A DNA stretch of 6,443 nucleotides from NCBI GenBank assembly GCA_002418885.1, contig DIEZ01000007.1, forward strand, positions 1 to 6,443, read 5' to 3'. The translations under genes were made by a program, and so were the position numbers. This document shows, in pieces, positions 6,316 to 6,443 of the stretch (the stretch's first letter is position 1; every line of letters starts with the position of its first letter). Source of the stretch: Syntrophaceae bacterium UBA5761 (GTDB lineage: Bacteria; Desulfobacterota; Syntrophia; Syntrophales; UBA4778). Below the pieces are notes generated by a model. The model was not told the origin of the DNA. It saw only the letters and a list, made by a program, of their open reading frames with translations, and made no database searches.

Positions 6316-6443
6316 CTATAACTTGACCACGTTCACCATGAAGGCCTTGTACTCGGGGCAGAACGTATTGGCGTCACCGACGGTCGGCGTGAGGAAGTTT
6401 GTGCTGTCGCCTCCGTCTTTGGGGAAGAGCCAGCCGTAATTGA
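6316..6443 (-). CDS. fdnG: C-terminus of formate dehydrogenase catalytic (alpha) subunit, 5' part outside the window
   Basis: The last 41 residues of the molybdenum/tungsten bis-pterin catalytic subunit, read from 6441 to the TAG at 6318-6316. The segment NYGWLFPKDGGDSTNFLTPT followed by VGDANTFCPEYKAFMVNVVK closely resembles the end of FdnG/FdoG, where L-TP-VGDAN-F-PE-KAF is conserved. The reading frame was found by hand, because it has no start codon inside the window. The stop lies 8 nt before the beta-subunit start. The catalytic selenocysteine or cysteine, the twin-arginine signal and the N-terminal cluster are not in the window. So neither selenium dependence nor periplasmic location can be judged. 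Confidence 0.9.
   Translation of the reverse strand, partial: NYGWLFPKDGGDSTNFLTPTVGDANTFCPEYKAFMVNVVKL

Noticed and set aside
5441..6439. 332-codon open frame on the plus strand opposite the formate dehydrogenase genes
   Set aside because: It is antisense to the beta subunit and part of its neighbours, whose cysteine motifs are unmistakable. The translation shows no recognisable domain, and such shadow frames are common in G/C-rich genes.

Overview
All genes in this window are read from the minus strand, so transcription runs from the right edge to the left. In that order they are: the end of a formate dehydrogenase catalytic subunit (fdhA/fdnG type), its iron-sulfur subunit, its cytochrome b subunit, the molybdate ABC transporter modA-modB-modC, an FmdE-family zinc-ribbon protein, a short single-domain ModE-type regulator, and an IS1634-like transposase cut by the left edge. 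The content fits an anaerobic, respiring or syntrophic bacterium. The mix of FdnGHI-type dehydrogenase, FmdE and IS1634-like elements recalls Desulfobacterota (former deltaproteobacteria). That placement is an inference from gene content, not a phylogenetic result.

Right part (about 4826-6443): a tightly packed fdh operon. The alpha C-terminus ends 8 nt before the beta start, and beta ends 3 nt before gamma. Beta carries all 16 cluster cysteines (four ferredoxin-type sets) plus a C-terminal membrane anchor. Gamma has four histidines spaced like the di-haem ligands of E. coli FdnI. Together they form a membrane-bound enzyme that oxidises formate (or reduces CO2) and exchanges electrons with the quinone pool.

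Middle (about 1926-4645): after a 180-nt intergenic stretch, modA, modB, modC and fmdE form one operon. The modA stop and modB start overlap (TGATG), modB-modC are 4 nt apart and modC-fmdE 20 nt apart. The transporter would supply molybdate (or tungstate) for the cofactor of the neighbouring dehydrogenase. The FmdE-family protein in fourth place suggests a role in metal or cofactor handling for molybdo-enzymes.

Left part: modE follows after 129 nt, with a likely TTG start. It has only the DNA-binding winged-helix domain. ModC is also short and lacks the C-terminal TOBE/Mop domain, so no protein in this locus carries the usual cytoplasmic molybdate-binding domain. From 1231 to the edge lies a 410-codon partial transposase in an uninterrupted frame. 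Apart from the noncoding gaps described, nothing else is evident. I see no RNA gene or CRISPR array, and no wholly new system; the most interesting points are the FmdE linkage and the missing molybdate-sensing domains.
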